Shown here one piece after another: positions 35,404 through 46,650 of a DNA stretch of 64,000 nucleotides. The stretch spans positions 62,001 through 126,000 of the forward strand of contig JANFAH010000053.1 of NCBI GenBank assembly GCA_024663395.1, read 5' to 3'. The notes under the pieces were generated by a model, which was given only the letters and a program-made list of their open reading frames with translations, searched no databases and was not told the DNA's origin. Every line of letters begins with the position of its first letter. The stretch's first letter is position 1. Position numbers and translations under genes: made by a program. This DNA is from Pisolithus tinctorius (taxonomy: Eukaryota; Basidiomycota; Agaricomycetes; Boletales; Pisolithaceae).

Positions 35404-36484
35404 TCACGCGTGGAAATCCACCACGGTCGTCCCAATCCCCAAATTCTCTGCCTTGGACACCACACACCTCGCAATAGCAACATCCTGTAACCCAATGCCT
35501 ACCGACTTGAACACCGTCACGTCACCCTTCCTCATTTGAACCTCTCCTGGCCCGTCTTGACAATCCCATTCCTCCACCAACTGCCCAATCTCGGTCATAT
35601 CTCCAGCACTTAGACCGGCAGCAATGAGTTCTCTGGTTTCGATCGCACATGCTTCGATTGAATCAACGACGATCGTCTCTGACCGGCTAATGAGACCACA
35701 GTCTACTTCAACCATGCCCGGCTTGAAGCTCCCCACGCGATTTAGGTGTGTTCCAAGCGATACCCACTCGGAGGGGGAAAGGTGGTTGAGTGGATGATGT
35801 TGCCGTGCAGATCACATTCGCATGACCTACGGCACTTCGGAGGTTGGTCGTATCGTCCAACGAAAGTCCTTCGAGTGAGACGAGAGGGTGGGATTGACGC
35901 AATACAAACAACAGGTTTTCCAAACGTGCATTCGTCGAAGGATTGACGATGGTACATCGCTTGAGGGACGGAAATGCACGGATATGAAGATCCAAATGGG
36001 CCTCGATCTGTTTCCCAGCGCCGAAAGCGACCAACGAGCTAGGGGGTTCGGAGAGGAGTAAGCGTGTTGCGAGGACAGAGCCTATTGGGTGCCTAAGCGT
36101 GGCTAGAACTTTAGAAGATGCATATATGAGATGAGTCCATACTGGCGGCACTCCTCAAGGCTGTCTGTGCACTCGCGTTGACGATTTCCTCCGCACACCC
36201 GGATTCCTCGTCCAGGAGAGTGGTCGAAGCGGGCAAACCACGTTTATCTTCGGGAGATGTAGGACAGAAACGACTTTGATCGCAGTTCCGATGTCTTCAA
36301 CCCGTGAGGGCATAAATAGAGCCGTGTGATGGGACATAGTAATGCTAGTCTTTTGCGGTGATGCATAGTGGGATCCTGATGAGAGGCGACGAAATTCAGA
36401 AGCCATGGGGGCCTCGAGCTCTGCAGATGGCAAAGCGGCAATGATCGTGTTCACATCCTGAGCAGAGAGTACGAGAAGCGACAT
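35404..36484 (-). pseudogene. Ornithine cyclodeaminase/mu-crystallin family protein, frameshifted
   Basis: The frame starts MSLLVLSAQDVNTIIAALPS and continues SRVEDIGTAIKVVSV. A base is then missing near 36262 before PTSPEDKRGLPASTTLLDEE. An intron of about 60 nt (near 36145-36085) leads to SVLATRLLLSEPPSSLVAFG and AGKQIEAHLDLHIRAFPSLK (the Rossmann NAD-binding GAGxQ motif), then GHANVICTATSSTQPPFP. A five-C run at 35773-35777 puts the rest (EWVSLGTHLNRVGSFKPGM, VVDSIEACAIETRELIAAG, VFKSVGIGLQDVAIA) one base out. The family reduces or deaminates cyclic imino acids. Both lesions are single-base, one in a homopolymer, so sequencing error is possible; otherwise it is a recent pseudogene. Confidence 0.7.
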
Positions 36485-36489
36485 CGCAG

Positions 36490-37384
36490 GGTGCGATCAC
36501 AGGCTATTCGTGGACGCCTACTGCGTATTATCCGCTGCAACTGCCAGCGTGATGCAGGAGACAATCGCGGTCGACAGAGATTCGCAGGCGGCCGAGGCTG
36601 TGCTGTGAGTTTTGACATCTGTCGGTGATAGTCAGCACCCAGTAGTTACAGGTGCATACCTCGTTGTATTATACAAAAACAATAGACAAATTACAGCTTA
36701 GCCAGAGATGACAGACAGTTCGAGTAGGCATCTGTTGTCCCAGGACCCAAGATAAGAAGGGTTGCATTGTACAAAACATGTGTATGTTAGACTTGGAAGA
36801 CACTCAAAAAGATGCCGCTGGTATATCACGTGACATGTCGGGGACGGTTGAGCAAGGGACGCTGTCGGTGATCAACGCAACTGGTCTTGTACAACGGCGC
36901 ATTCCTTGCAAGCAGCTTGTCTCCCCTGCGTGTTCTCGTGAAATGACACCGATCTTGCCTGCCGCAACATTCAAGAGCTTCGGTGTCGCTGACGTTCAGT
37001 GGTCGCGTCTGTGGGTATTCGTACATCTGTATGCGAGGGGCCCGCTGACCATTGATTCCACAGTATTCTCGTTTGCAAATGACTCTCGTCGTGGAGCCGG
37101 GCACTGCTTTCACCTGTATATGCGGTAGTGGTATCGATGTAAACATCTTTATCTACTGCAAACTGACCATCTTATCCAACCTTGCCATAGATAGACTAGT
37201 CGCCAGCCCATACTCCACCTGGCTTGCGTTGATGGGGAACGGTTGCGCTCTGAGCACCGTACTATCAGGTTACTTCGTGCGATCTGTAAGTGCTCGGGCC
37301 TATGCAGCCCTGCTGTTGTGACCTTTGATCACTTCCATTAATGGTCCACCATATAGGGCCCCGTTCACACCTTCCGGTGAAGCC
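36490..37384. other. Intergenic, no recognised gene
   Basis: A 116-residue frame at 36778-37128 has no features I recognise. Nothing else was seen. Confidence 0.3.
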
Positions 37385-38290
37385 ATGTCTTCAAAGGCGA
37401 CTACGGAAATCCTCAATGCTCCTATGATGTCGCTTCCTGAACCTGCCTTGGTGCAATCTCATGGTAGATGTTCTGCTACGAGAGCAATAAGCCTCTTCGC
37501 CGCTGTAGGGGTCCTATGTCTGTTCATGAACCACACCACGCGTCATTGCTGGTTCAACCATTCCCACAAATTCGATCGCTACGACACCAATGCACTTGCG
37601 AACATCTGCCCCCAAGTTCCCCCATTCCTTCCCCAGAAAAATTTCGATGTCTGGGAGAGCCTTGGGACCACGTACGATACTGCTGCCTTCAAGGCGAAAG
37701 CAGTGAGTTGGCTCGTAGGAGCTGTACAAGTCCCGTGAGTAGCATTCATTCTCGCTCAGCGATCCCTCCCCATGTCCTCCTGTTGTCGGCGTCATCGTGT
37801 CACCCTGACAGAAATGGTGCTGATGATCCTTCTGCCCTGCTTTCGCAGGACAGAGTCGTATGACTATTTCGGCCCTGTGGGTACAGATTCCCGCTGGGAA
37901 AAATTTCACGCATTCCATGCGTATCTCCGGAAAGCCTTTGAATTGGTGTATGTCTTCCTCTTCTGCATGTAATTCTGGGAGTCTTATCTCAACTCCGTAT
38001 TTACGTGTTTCTGCAACCCAAAACAGACATGCAGAGTTCGAACTGACCACAATCAACACTTACGGTCTGATTTTCGTATGGACGGGATCAAATGAAGGAT
38101 TGAAGCCCCTACTATTAACAGCACATCAAGGTCCTTTCCGTTCCCCCACTCTTTTTTTGAGTTTGTGGACTCGCTGGAACGCTGTTCTGACATATCTCTC
38201 CGCTGTTTGGTTGGCAGATGCCGTGCCCGTGGAGCCTACGACTGTCGATAAGTGGATCCACCCGCCATTCTCCGGCCACTTCGATGGTGA
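37385..38290 (+). pseudogene. Carboxypeptidase S-like M20 peptidase, N-terminal third only
   Basis: Exons 37385-37734, 37849-37947, 38027-38130 and 38218 to about 38286 join in frame. The protein starts MSSKATTEILNAPMM and has one N-terminal membrane anchor (AISLFAAVGVLCLFMNHTT). It continues FDVWESLGTTYDTAAFKAKA, TESYDYFGPVGTDSRWEKFH, TINTYGLIFVWTGSNEGLKP, LLLTAHQDAVPVEP with the HxD metal-binding pair, and WIHPPFSGHFDG. Yeast Cps1-type enzymes sit in the vacuole and have a further 400 or so residues, including the remaining metal ligands. None of these follows: after FDG the sequence loses coding character and the neighbouring DNA is unrelated. The gene is therefore 3' truncated. Confidence 0.7.
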
Positions 38291-38814
38291 TTGGATGCCA
38301 TTGTTCGCCTCGCACCGCATATCCTGTGTCGTGCATTATATATTGTGTACTGCGCATACCTGTGTGTATCGCACGCATTATTTTTTACCCAAATGGAGTG
38401 CCATATCTCCGAGCAGTTTTTAGCTGTCGAAACACGTACAAGAGTGACAGACAAGTAGCTGTACACTCATGAACACGGAGGGCATTGACACACCCCCGAC
38501 GTCGCAGACAATGAAGCAAAACCACTGTGAAATTCCGCGATAGATTTAATATCCTTCAACATCAGGAAAGGGAACTGTTCCACAAACTTGCATACGGAGC
38601 TTGTACAACATACCAACAATGGACCTCTAGGGTACACAGACTCAGCAGTAAATTCCTCGTGTATAGTAACACGGTCCAGCATATATTCTCGCTGAACAAA
38701 CTCGTGACTGATGGCAACGACGTCACCGACCCCAGTGGCATCAATACACAAGCAGCACAGGCCACTGTCCATAGTTGTCTGCACGACGCTCCCTGACATG
38801 ATGAATACAAACAA

Positions 38815-38935
38815 AATGCCAAAACCCCTTCCCCCCCAAAGGCCGTGTGACTGGACCTAACAGTCCGGTATGATCGTTGAGGACAAAGAGTTTGCAGACC
38901 TGGCCTGACGGCGTCCAGGAATTTATCAATAGTCA
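38815..38935 (+). repeat. Short dispersed repeat, copy a (mate at 62028-62128)
   Basis: The shared core is CAGACCTGGCCTGACGGCGT, with flanking similarity such as AAAATGCCAAAACCCC...CCCCCCAAAG against AAAATCCCAGTCCCCCCTAAAG. On the minus strand both read FLDAVRPGL, so it may be a scrap of coding sequence rather than a mobile element. The surrounding 38290-39210 has no gene. Confidence 0.5.
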
Positions 38936-39216
38936 TCCTTAATCTTGTCGCAGTGGTGTGTCCTCCAGCCGTCTCAGTCGAGGAATAATGTGCACAAATA
39001 AGCTACTTGGTGGGCCCTAAATGTCATGTCGATGTTCGCAGTGTTGCAGAACTACGGTATGGTTACAGTGGAAATGTGTACGTAGCAGTGGGCTTGAGGA
39101 ACCACTGAATCTTGCGTAGATATGATGCATGGTAAGGTATTATTAAGTGTTCGAGGGGTATCACACAGGATACAGCACAACGAAGGGAACGATACATTGG
39201 TTACCTGAGTAATATA

Positions 39217-42200
39217 TCACTGGGGTTGCCTATGTGACTCTGGCCGACACATCACGGCCTGCTTACGACCTGCCCCCTTCCTTTTCTTGTTGACTACCTT
39301 GAAGCCCCACTCCTGCTGGACGGTCTTTGGTTGGGTCTTCACAATGTCTGTGATTGAAATAGGCTTGCCACTGTTACCACCTACGCCGGCAGCATTCCGC
39401 CTCGCCGCAGCATCGGCCTTGCGCTTGTTTACGTACTCCGAAGCAAACCTGCGACCGTCAAGCGTCGTGCTGTTGGCATAGATAAGGTCAGAGATAATCT
39501 CGATCGTTGACGGGTCCGGGTCGAGCGGGAACGAGAAAAGCATCGAAGTGATCTCTTTCACTGAAAGTGGGTTCAGAGACGAGTTAGCTAGAATCGTGCC
39601 GACAACATCACTCACAATTGACGGAGCTATTTAAGCCCTTCAATGAATCACTCATCCATTTCAGGAAGTCATGCGACGGAGTAACAGGAGAATCCTCCAC
39701 ACGTGGTGTTGCAGCGGGTTCAGTAGGTGCCAGCGTAGCCGCCGACGTTCCCAGTCGCGTAGCGGCACCGTGTTGTCGAGGTACTGTAGCCGGAGATCCT
39801 ACAGCAACTGTTGAGCCAGGCGTAGTCGCCGCAGGTCGCGGGGGAGCAGCCACAGGGGTGGCTGGTTTACCGTTTGCCCCAACAGTTGACCATGCACCAC
39901 TGCCAGTATTCTGTGCACTAAGCGCAGTCTAGTGTAGTACTGTATCAGCAACAGAGAAACTGACAAGACAAATTAACACCAACCTTGAAGGTAGTCTCAG
40001 CGTAAGGCCGGCGGGCAGCAGCGGACGCCACGCTCTCTCTCACTACTACCTTGTTCATCCTCTCCTCTTCCTCTTGGATCTCCTTCATCGACTTCTTTAC
40101 GGTAGCGGTTGGTGCAGCAGTCGTCCAAACAGGCGCACTCGGGGTAACAGGCGTCGGGGGCTCCTTCGGTGCTGCGGTATTTCTTCCTCCCGCTTGGGAT
40201 GTCAGCAATCCCCAGGATGCAGTAAACGGCTGGGCGTCTTCGGAACCGGAAGCAATGAGAGAAGTTGCAATGTTACTGCGGGCACGTTCCTGCTCCTTCT
40301 CAGAAGCCTTACGTGCCTCTGCCATCTTCGCCTCTGCCTCCTGAATCTCGCGCAAACTCATTGTCGCAGTAGGTTTCACCTTCCTCTCCTCGTCCGCAGT
40401 GGACCACACAGATTTCGGTGCAGGCGGGGAGATCATAGGAACAAGAGATGGACCCTTGACAACGCTTGCTGGTGTACCCTTTGGCGCAGTAACTGATGCA
40501 TGAGCGTCATGTGCTGTTGACTTACGGCTAGGTTTGCTTGTCACTTGGGGCTCGCTACTGGGGGGGATTGGTTGAGACGCTGGTATTGGAGCTGTGGATG
40601 CTACTGGAAGCGCATCCGCCGGTGTCTGCGGGATGGGAGTAGGGACTCCTCCATCAATAGGAGAACCAGCAACGAAAACATCCTCTGCGCCTTGCCCATC
40701 AGGGATCTCTTTCCATCTGTCATCGGTACCCCCCCAAAGACGCCGTCAGCCAAGGAGATGGATCCTTCAGTTGAGGTACGGCCTGAGGAGGCTGAATCGG
40801 TCGAGCCCAATTAAATCCTTGCTGAGCTTGAGCCGACGTCACAGCCGGTGGTGAGGTAGCAGAGGTGTCAATTGTTATCGTACGGCAGACAGGAGATGGG
40901 TCAGGCCAGGGTGATGTACCACTATTAACTTGTACGGCAGAGGTCGGGGGGTGAGATATGTGAGGGGATACTGAGGGCTGCGTCAACGCCTCCCCAAAGG
41001 GTGACACAGCCTTATGTTGCGCAGAGGGTGGGAACGAGGCAGACGGCTGGGAGTACTGAGACCGAGTCGGAGAATTGTACTGCGATTCGCAGAGACCATT
41101 AATCATGCCATTACTAAACGCTATTCCATTGGCCTCAATAACCTGTTTTGCGAATGGAGGATGTTGGTGACCGCCGAGGCCGCCCATGCCGTTGTACGGT
41201 GCGTCGTTGAATGGCTCCTGGTTGAATCCATGGACTTGGGTCACGGGAGTATTGGGACCTATCATATTCGAGGTTATGCTGCTATAGCCATCGGTGAAAG
41301 GATGTCGTTCATTCGTGCTGAAGCCCTGGTTCATTGGGCTGAGACCTGTCGACCACGGTGTTCCTTCGTTGTAATGGCCAAATGTATCAAGCGAAGTAGC
41401 CCTGCCAGGTGCCCTTTTACTGAACGGTACTCTGGGGTCTGCAACTGGATCTTTAGGTTGCACCCGTGGTGCAAGTCCACGGCCTCCATAGCTAATATCA
41501 CCGGAGTATGCACTACCTCCGCCTCTACTGCCAAATACTGTTGGGTCCGGCGAGCCATCACCAAATGTGGCAGCTCCCAAGGATGAGGACGGAGAGTCTG
41601 AAGGAGAGACATTACTGAGGTATGACGGATCCAAGGGCATGCTTTGTACTGCCCGTTGTGGTACAGGTTGGTGACCATCAAAGGTGCTATGTTCATCGGC
41701 GGGAGAGTAGCCGTGAGGTGACTCCGTGCGGAGAGTCAATCCCGGTGGACCAGGAACTGAGAGTGGCTGCGAAAGAAAGACTTTTCCTCCGTTAGAGCGT
41801 CGCTCAAGAGTTGCAACAGGAATCCATTCGACGTCCAAATGTGTGCGTTTCATGAGTAACTCGGGGGTAAAGTAACCTTCATCAAACTACTTCTGCATAA
41901 CATCAGCGCGGAATGGACCTACAAGATGAGGGGAAGAGCATCGAACACTTTCCAAGGGTCAGACAGACCTTGCACTTGACCATGAGGATCCAAGTAAGAC
42001 CATTCGACGCTTGCGGAATCTGGCAAACCAGGCGGGGGACCGGTTACCGGAGCGCTAGTAGCCGTTGTGATTTGCAGGCTCATATCCAAATTGTTTGGTT
42101 CTCCCAAGTTCATATCAGCAACACCCTGGACAACAGAAGTGCCAATAGATGTGGATGGCTGACTATCATCTGCAGTCACCGCCCAAGACCGATCTGGACT

Positions 42201-43154
42201 GGCTGACGGGAGTTGTTGGTTTGTTCCCGGTGAGGTCATCTTCATCAACGTCCAAGGGAACATGAACCTCCTCTTCTTTGATGTTTGAATGCCTCGACTC
42301 CACATCTTTGCCCTCCGGCCGTGCTGGAGTACCGGCTGTTCCAACGAGACTCGCAGAAGGACGTCTCTTCGACCAAGAATCCCCGTTATTGAGAACGCCG
42401 TCGAAACCGGAACCGAGGGTACCCGTTCTATTGCGCGGGGAAGAAAGTGCCCCATGAGGGGAGGCCAATGGACTACCCTGCGTGTTGGACAGTGACAACT
42501 TTCGAGGCATCAATGCAGGTTGATCTTGATCAACAAACAAATGCGTGTCAGACTAACAAGAGAGCGAAACCAGCTAGAGTTCACCTGCGCTTTCCCTTCT
42601 TCTGCCCATCATCGGGCCAAAGCGGTTGTGCACCGGACCACCCCCGCCACCTACGTGGTTCACTCTGGGTCTATCTGATGTCGAAGACAAAGTGTTTACT
42701 AAATCACTTGGTTGACACCAACGAATTTCAGAATTTAGTGGCCCCGCAAACAGCTACATGTTCGTGTGAGTGAAAAGTGCATGATATAATTTGCAGGTTT
42801 TCATCTGACCTTCTTCTCGGCCTCGTCCATTTCGGGCAGACTCGCAGGTTCGCTGCCAGCTTCATGTACTATCCCCTCCCATCGCTCTACTTCGAGTCCC
42901 AGACCGCCCTTCCCTCCACCCTCTTTGTAAATCCTGAGTATCCCTTCCTTAGCGTATCTGAACGGACGGGATTCATCGCGTTTCTCCTGCTCCTGCACTG
43001 CTGAGGTGACCAGAGAAGAATAAGTTGATACAGTAGATTGGTGTGTAGCTGGTACGGTTTGTTGCGGCTGAGGAGATGGCGGAGGTTGTTGGCGAGCTGG
43101 AGTCTGGGGCTTTGCGCGCATCCACTCGGGGCCAAAATGCATGGTGGTAGTCAT
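39217..43154 (-). pseudogene. Smy2-like GYF-domain protein with a nonsense codon in the GYF domain
   Basis: The gene starts MTTTMHFGPEWMRAKPQTPA, then PFRYAKEGILRIYKEGGGKG, an RNA-binding-like RGG/Gly segment, KLSLSNTQGSPLASPHGALS and KEEEVHVPLDVDEDDLTGN. The GYF domain follows: VEWSYLDPHGQVQG, an intron, PFRADVMQK, stop, FDEGYFTPELLMKRTHLDVE. Long Pro/Ser/Gln-rich and Glu/Ala/Lys-rich coiled stretches (KVKPTATMSLREIQEAEAKM, and a second MKEIQEEEERMNK) lead to the end EWGFKVVNKKRKGAGR and stop at 39217. GYF domains bind proline-rich ligands; yeast Smy2/Syh1 act in mRNA and COPII-linked functions. The stop at 41887-41889 is TAG where the family has the core tryptophan (TGG). Everything else looks undamaged, so one base separates it from a full gene of nearly 1,200 residues. 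Confidence 0.7.
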
Positions 43155-43771
43155 TTTTTTCGGTATGTAGGTTGGCCTTGGCCACCGAACTCAGAAGTCG
43201 GATGGTAGCGAGTGCTGAGACAACTGAAGCCTGGGGGACGTCGAGAGGAAGCGCTGGGAATATTGATGGTCATATGAATACAGATATAAAGAAGAGGAAG
43301 AAAAAAACGCAGCCCACTTCTATGCAAGTGGACAATGCAGTTGGCCGTGTGCAATGACATAGTGCACGATGAATAAATAGAGCGGCAGCGAGGAGGCCTG
43401 GGAGTCCCTAGATTTTACGGGCGATGGCCAATGTCGCCCACACGATCAGATATTCAACTGCGATTATCGCAGGGCGGCTGCAAATAGCAGTAACAGCGTG
43501 TGTCTGCTCAGCAGTGCCAAGGCATCAATGAAATCACCCAGAAGACGATCATAGCCAGTGCAAGCACGAATACTTACTGGACTTGTTCTCCGCTTGCTGG
43601 AGTCACCGGTAGTTACATTTTAATGGGACGTTTGCGGACGGAATCTTCAAGCGAGAGTGGAGAATGCGGAAGTGCTTCGGGGCACGTGGCCAACAGCCGA
43701 CGGCGAGTCCCGGCGTCAGTCGTCTTCATGTACAGGTGAAACAACGTGTTCCGTGTTTCCAACTCACAGCA

Positions 43772-45400
43772 ATGGTTCGTACAAGGTCCTCCACAAAAAA
43801 CGCGAAGGGTGGTTCTGCAAGCCGTGTTTCCATCAGCGCTATGATCGCGGACGCTGTCAAGGTCAAGGCAAACTGTGAACAGGCTATCCCAGAGACAACT
43901 TACCATTCTGTGCAAGAACGTGAGCCAGAGCCTACAGGGCAGCACGTCAGTCTTCGTTGCTGCTTACATTCCAATTTTTGCTAACCGAGATTCAAGCACA
44001 ACTTCTGTATCCTGTGCCAGGATGGCGGCGATCTGTGGCCCTGTAGCAACTGTGAACGTGTGGTGTGTTCGCTGTGCATGACCGTCCCAGTAGAGGTCCA
44101 AGAAAAAGTTCGCGCATCTGACATCGTGTTTGAGTGTGTCTGTTGCCACTGGCTTAAGTCCAGGCGCAGCAGCACTGTCACACCATATTGGGCAAGTGCA
44201 TTCGATATTATTGGATATCATTTTCTATATCTTCTCATGAATGGAACCAGGGTTTCTATCGCGATGGCACCCATGTATTCGAGGATTGGCTCAAAGTCAA
44301 CAGACCCATGGAACTTTCAGTTCGATCGTCACTTCTTTCGCACCCGACTCTCGTTATCCACCTTCGTCTTCAAAGTATCCCAGCTGGTGGTCCTGTAGAA
44401 ATGGCTACCCAAGTCCTCGCGCCCTACTTTCCCAATGGCGGTTTCCGGTTCATTGACCTCCCATTCGACATCGGAACAAAAAGTAAGCTAATCGCGTACC
44501 AGCGTCGAGTTCAGCTCCTTGTAACCGAACTTCGACCCATTGGTTTCAAAAATGTGATGGTAGCTTTGACGGACCATTCAGACAACAGCCGCGGTGACCT
44601 GTTCTTTGGAGCGACCCCTGGAGGGAAAAACAAGGCGTCCCTACCATCAGAGGTAAGGACAACAGACTGCATAGCGAAGTATTGCTTACACCTGAAGCCA
44701 GTGTCTTGATGCCCTCCTGTCACCTTTCGATAACATATTACATGGGGGTCTTTTTGTCTTACTCGCATGTGGGTCGGTTGTTAGAAATGAAGAGTGTTTT
44801 GTTAGCCTGCAGGATGCTGTCGTTCGGTGAGTTCCTGTGGCTCACACAAGAGACCTTACTGATCATGATCCCCGCAGTCATCGTTTCTCAAGCACGATTG
44901 CATTCGATGCAGAACGGCTCCAGACCGTACTTACCTCAAACCTAATTATGGGAGTGGTTGAACGTACGTTCATCGAGGGCTACCCTGTACAAATGGCCAT
45001 GCCAGAGGCTCTTGGGGAGTCTTCCCGACTCGGGTACCATTCGAACGTCTACCTGTTGACACTAGCCTGTACCGACACCACATCTCGGCTCACCATTACC
45101 AAGTTCATGTGGTCCCACCGGGATATCCGGCCGTGGGGTGCTCCACTACCGACCCAATGCCCGCAATGTGGATGCATCCAGGTGCAGTGGGTGCGAACTG
45201 CCCTCCCACATGACTCAACGTCCACGCACGAGTTCAAGTGTGCCAACAACGAGTGTGGCAAAGTAAATGGCAGTGGACCCCAAAAATTCAGGTTTACGAA
45301 GGCCCCGGATATCACACTTCTCAAACCCGGGAAGAGGAGCAACTCTGCATGGCTAGAAATGCCAATGGGCGTTCGGGAGTTCCCCTTGCATGTCTCGTAG
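43772..45400 (+). CDS. Uncharacterised protein with N-terminal PHD-like finger and C-terminal zinc ribbon
   Basis: Exons 43772-43945, 43997-44191, 44251-44652, 44702-44826 and 44878-45400 join in frame to a 472-residue protein starting MVRTRSSTKNAKGG. Exon 2 encodes CILCQDGGDLWPCSNC, then CSLC and CVCCHW, spaced like a PHD or RING-type finger. The middle (GFYRDGTHVFEDWL, FRFIDLPFDIGTKSKLIAYQ, LLACGSVVRNEECFVSLQDA, FSSTIAFDAERLQTVL) is a conserved domain I have seen only in mushroom hypothetical proteins. The end has a zinc ribbon: CPQCGC and CANNECG. The intron at 44192-44250 has a GC donor (GCAAGT). A chromatin or nucleic-acid role is suggested by the fingers but unproven. It looks intact. 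Confidence 0.7.
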
Positions 45401-46083
45401 CACTAATGTCGTCTGTATTCCGCCTCTTACACGCCAGTTACATGTATGCTGATAGTTGTGAAATGAGATAATCAATTTCGCCCCTCCCGGCCCTTCTAAA
45501 GCGTACCCGTGCGAGATAGTTGTATGGGTGCATGCGCATATGCCAAGCCATTCACTCAGTGGGTACACGGACCTTCATTTCATGTGCAAGTTGGACAAGA
45601 CAGCTAGAAAAGCATTGGTGTCATCATCAAATTCAAGCTACCCAAGGTAAGTAATCGCACAATATTCATACATGCGAAAGCGAATAGTACAGTTATTCAT
45701 GAATCGACTCGAGGCCCTAGGGTATTGTCCTCTTAATAGCCATGGTGTATCCATCATCAATAAGTATTTATCCATGTGAATCGACACTTCGTCAACTAAT
45801 ACATGGGAGCTATATGTGTGTTCTAGTGCGGACTAACGTTGGAGAGAAGTACGTACGAGTAAATACAGGGGAATGGGTAAAAACCCGAAGGGTTTTCCCG
45901 CCCGGAAGAGGCGCTGGACCTGAAGGCGAAGAGTGAGCTGTGAGGGTGGGATGGGTACCGAACAGGTCTACTCTTCGTCCGGAGCTTCAAATGCCAACAT
46001 CCTGCACGCAGGCAAAGCCGAAAACTGTTTGCTGGACCTGAGAGAGGGAGAAATGGGTGGGTGCGAAAATGAGCAGAGGAGAC
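45401..46083. other. Intergenic between convergent genes
   Basis: The Zn-finger gene (plus) and the small membrane-protein gene (minus) converge here. No further gene, repeat or RNA was recognised. Confidence 0.35.
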
Positions 46084-46650
46084 TTAAACAAGGGCTAGAT
46101 GCGTAAACTCTGCCCGCGGCGAGGTGAGCTGAAGCAAGACGCGCAACTCACTTTGCTTACTCGAACAGATCCAGAAGTCTCTCAGTCTCATGATGTAACT
46201 TTCCTTAACCACGTTTTCTCGTGAGGGCACTCCCCGATACTTTGTTTGTAGCAGCAGCCAGCCTCCGATTCCACCAGCTACGAATAGTCCTGAGGGTTTG
46301 AACATAAATGTATATCGGACTCGGGTGCTGCAGATATGCAGTGAACGCAATACGAACATAAACCCCAGTGCCACTAGTGAGATGAAGAATATGATCATTG
46401 CATCCAACTACATCCACATCGACAAGTAAGTATGGCTTCCAAAAGAAAAAGGTAGACGAACGCACCTGGAGACTAAAATCACGCCGGATATCTCATCAAC
46501 ACCGGCCGGCCAGCTTCCCACTGCCCAGAACAAAGAACTCGAAAGGCCGTTACCACTGTCCTCAGCAAAGGACTCAAAACGCGGGAATAAATCACAGGTT
46601 TGTGTCAAAACCGGACACACCTGGAATCCGATAAAGTCGAGGGGCCTGGC
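46084..46650 (-). CDS. Small membrane protein of unknown function (R2 copy)
   Basis: The minus strand reads GNGLSSSLFWAVGSWPAGVD and EISGVILVS. An intron (about 46455-46395, ending TGTAG) follows, then LDAMIIFFISLVALGFMFVL, RSLHICSTRVRYTFMFKPSG, LFVAGGIGGWLLLQTKYRGV and finally LTSPRAEFTHLALV with a stop at 46084. Two hydrophobic helices are clear. Upstream exons probably exist but are not resolved. R1 and R3 carry broken copies: R1 lost about 54 bp and diverges after KYRG, and R3 ends inside the first helix. This copy alone keeps an uninterrupted 3' end, supporting R2 as the original locus. No family is recognised. Confidence 0.4.

Noticed and set aside
39618..39932. Plus-strand Ala/Gly/Val-rich frame and other long plus-strand frames under the GYF gene (40051-41586)
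   Set aside because: They are antisense shadows of the low-complexity minus-strand coding sequence.
46398..46634. 78-codon plus-strand frame (MHPTTSTSTSKYGFQKKK) repeated in R1 and R3
   Set aside because: It is the antisense of the membrane-protein exon and recurs only because the DNA segment is duplicated.
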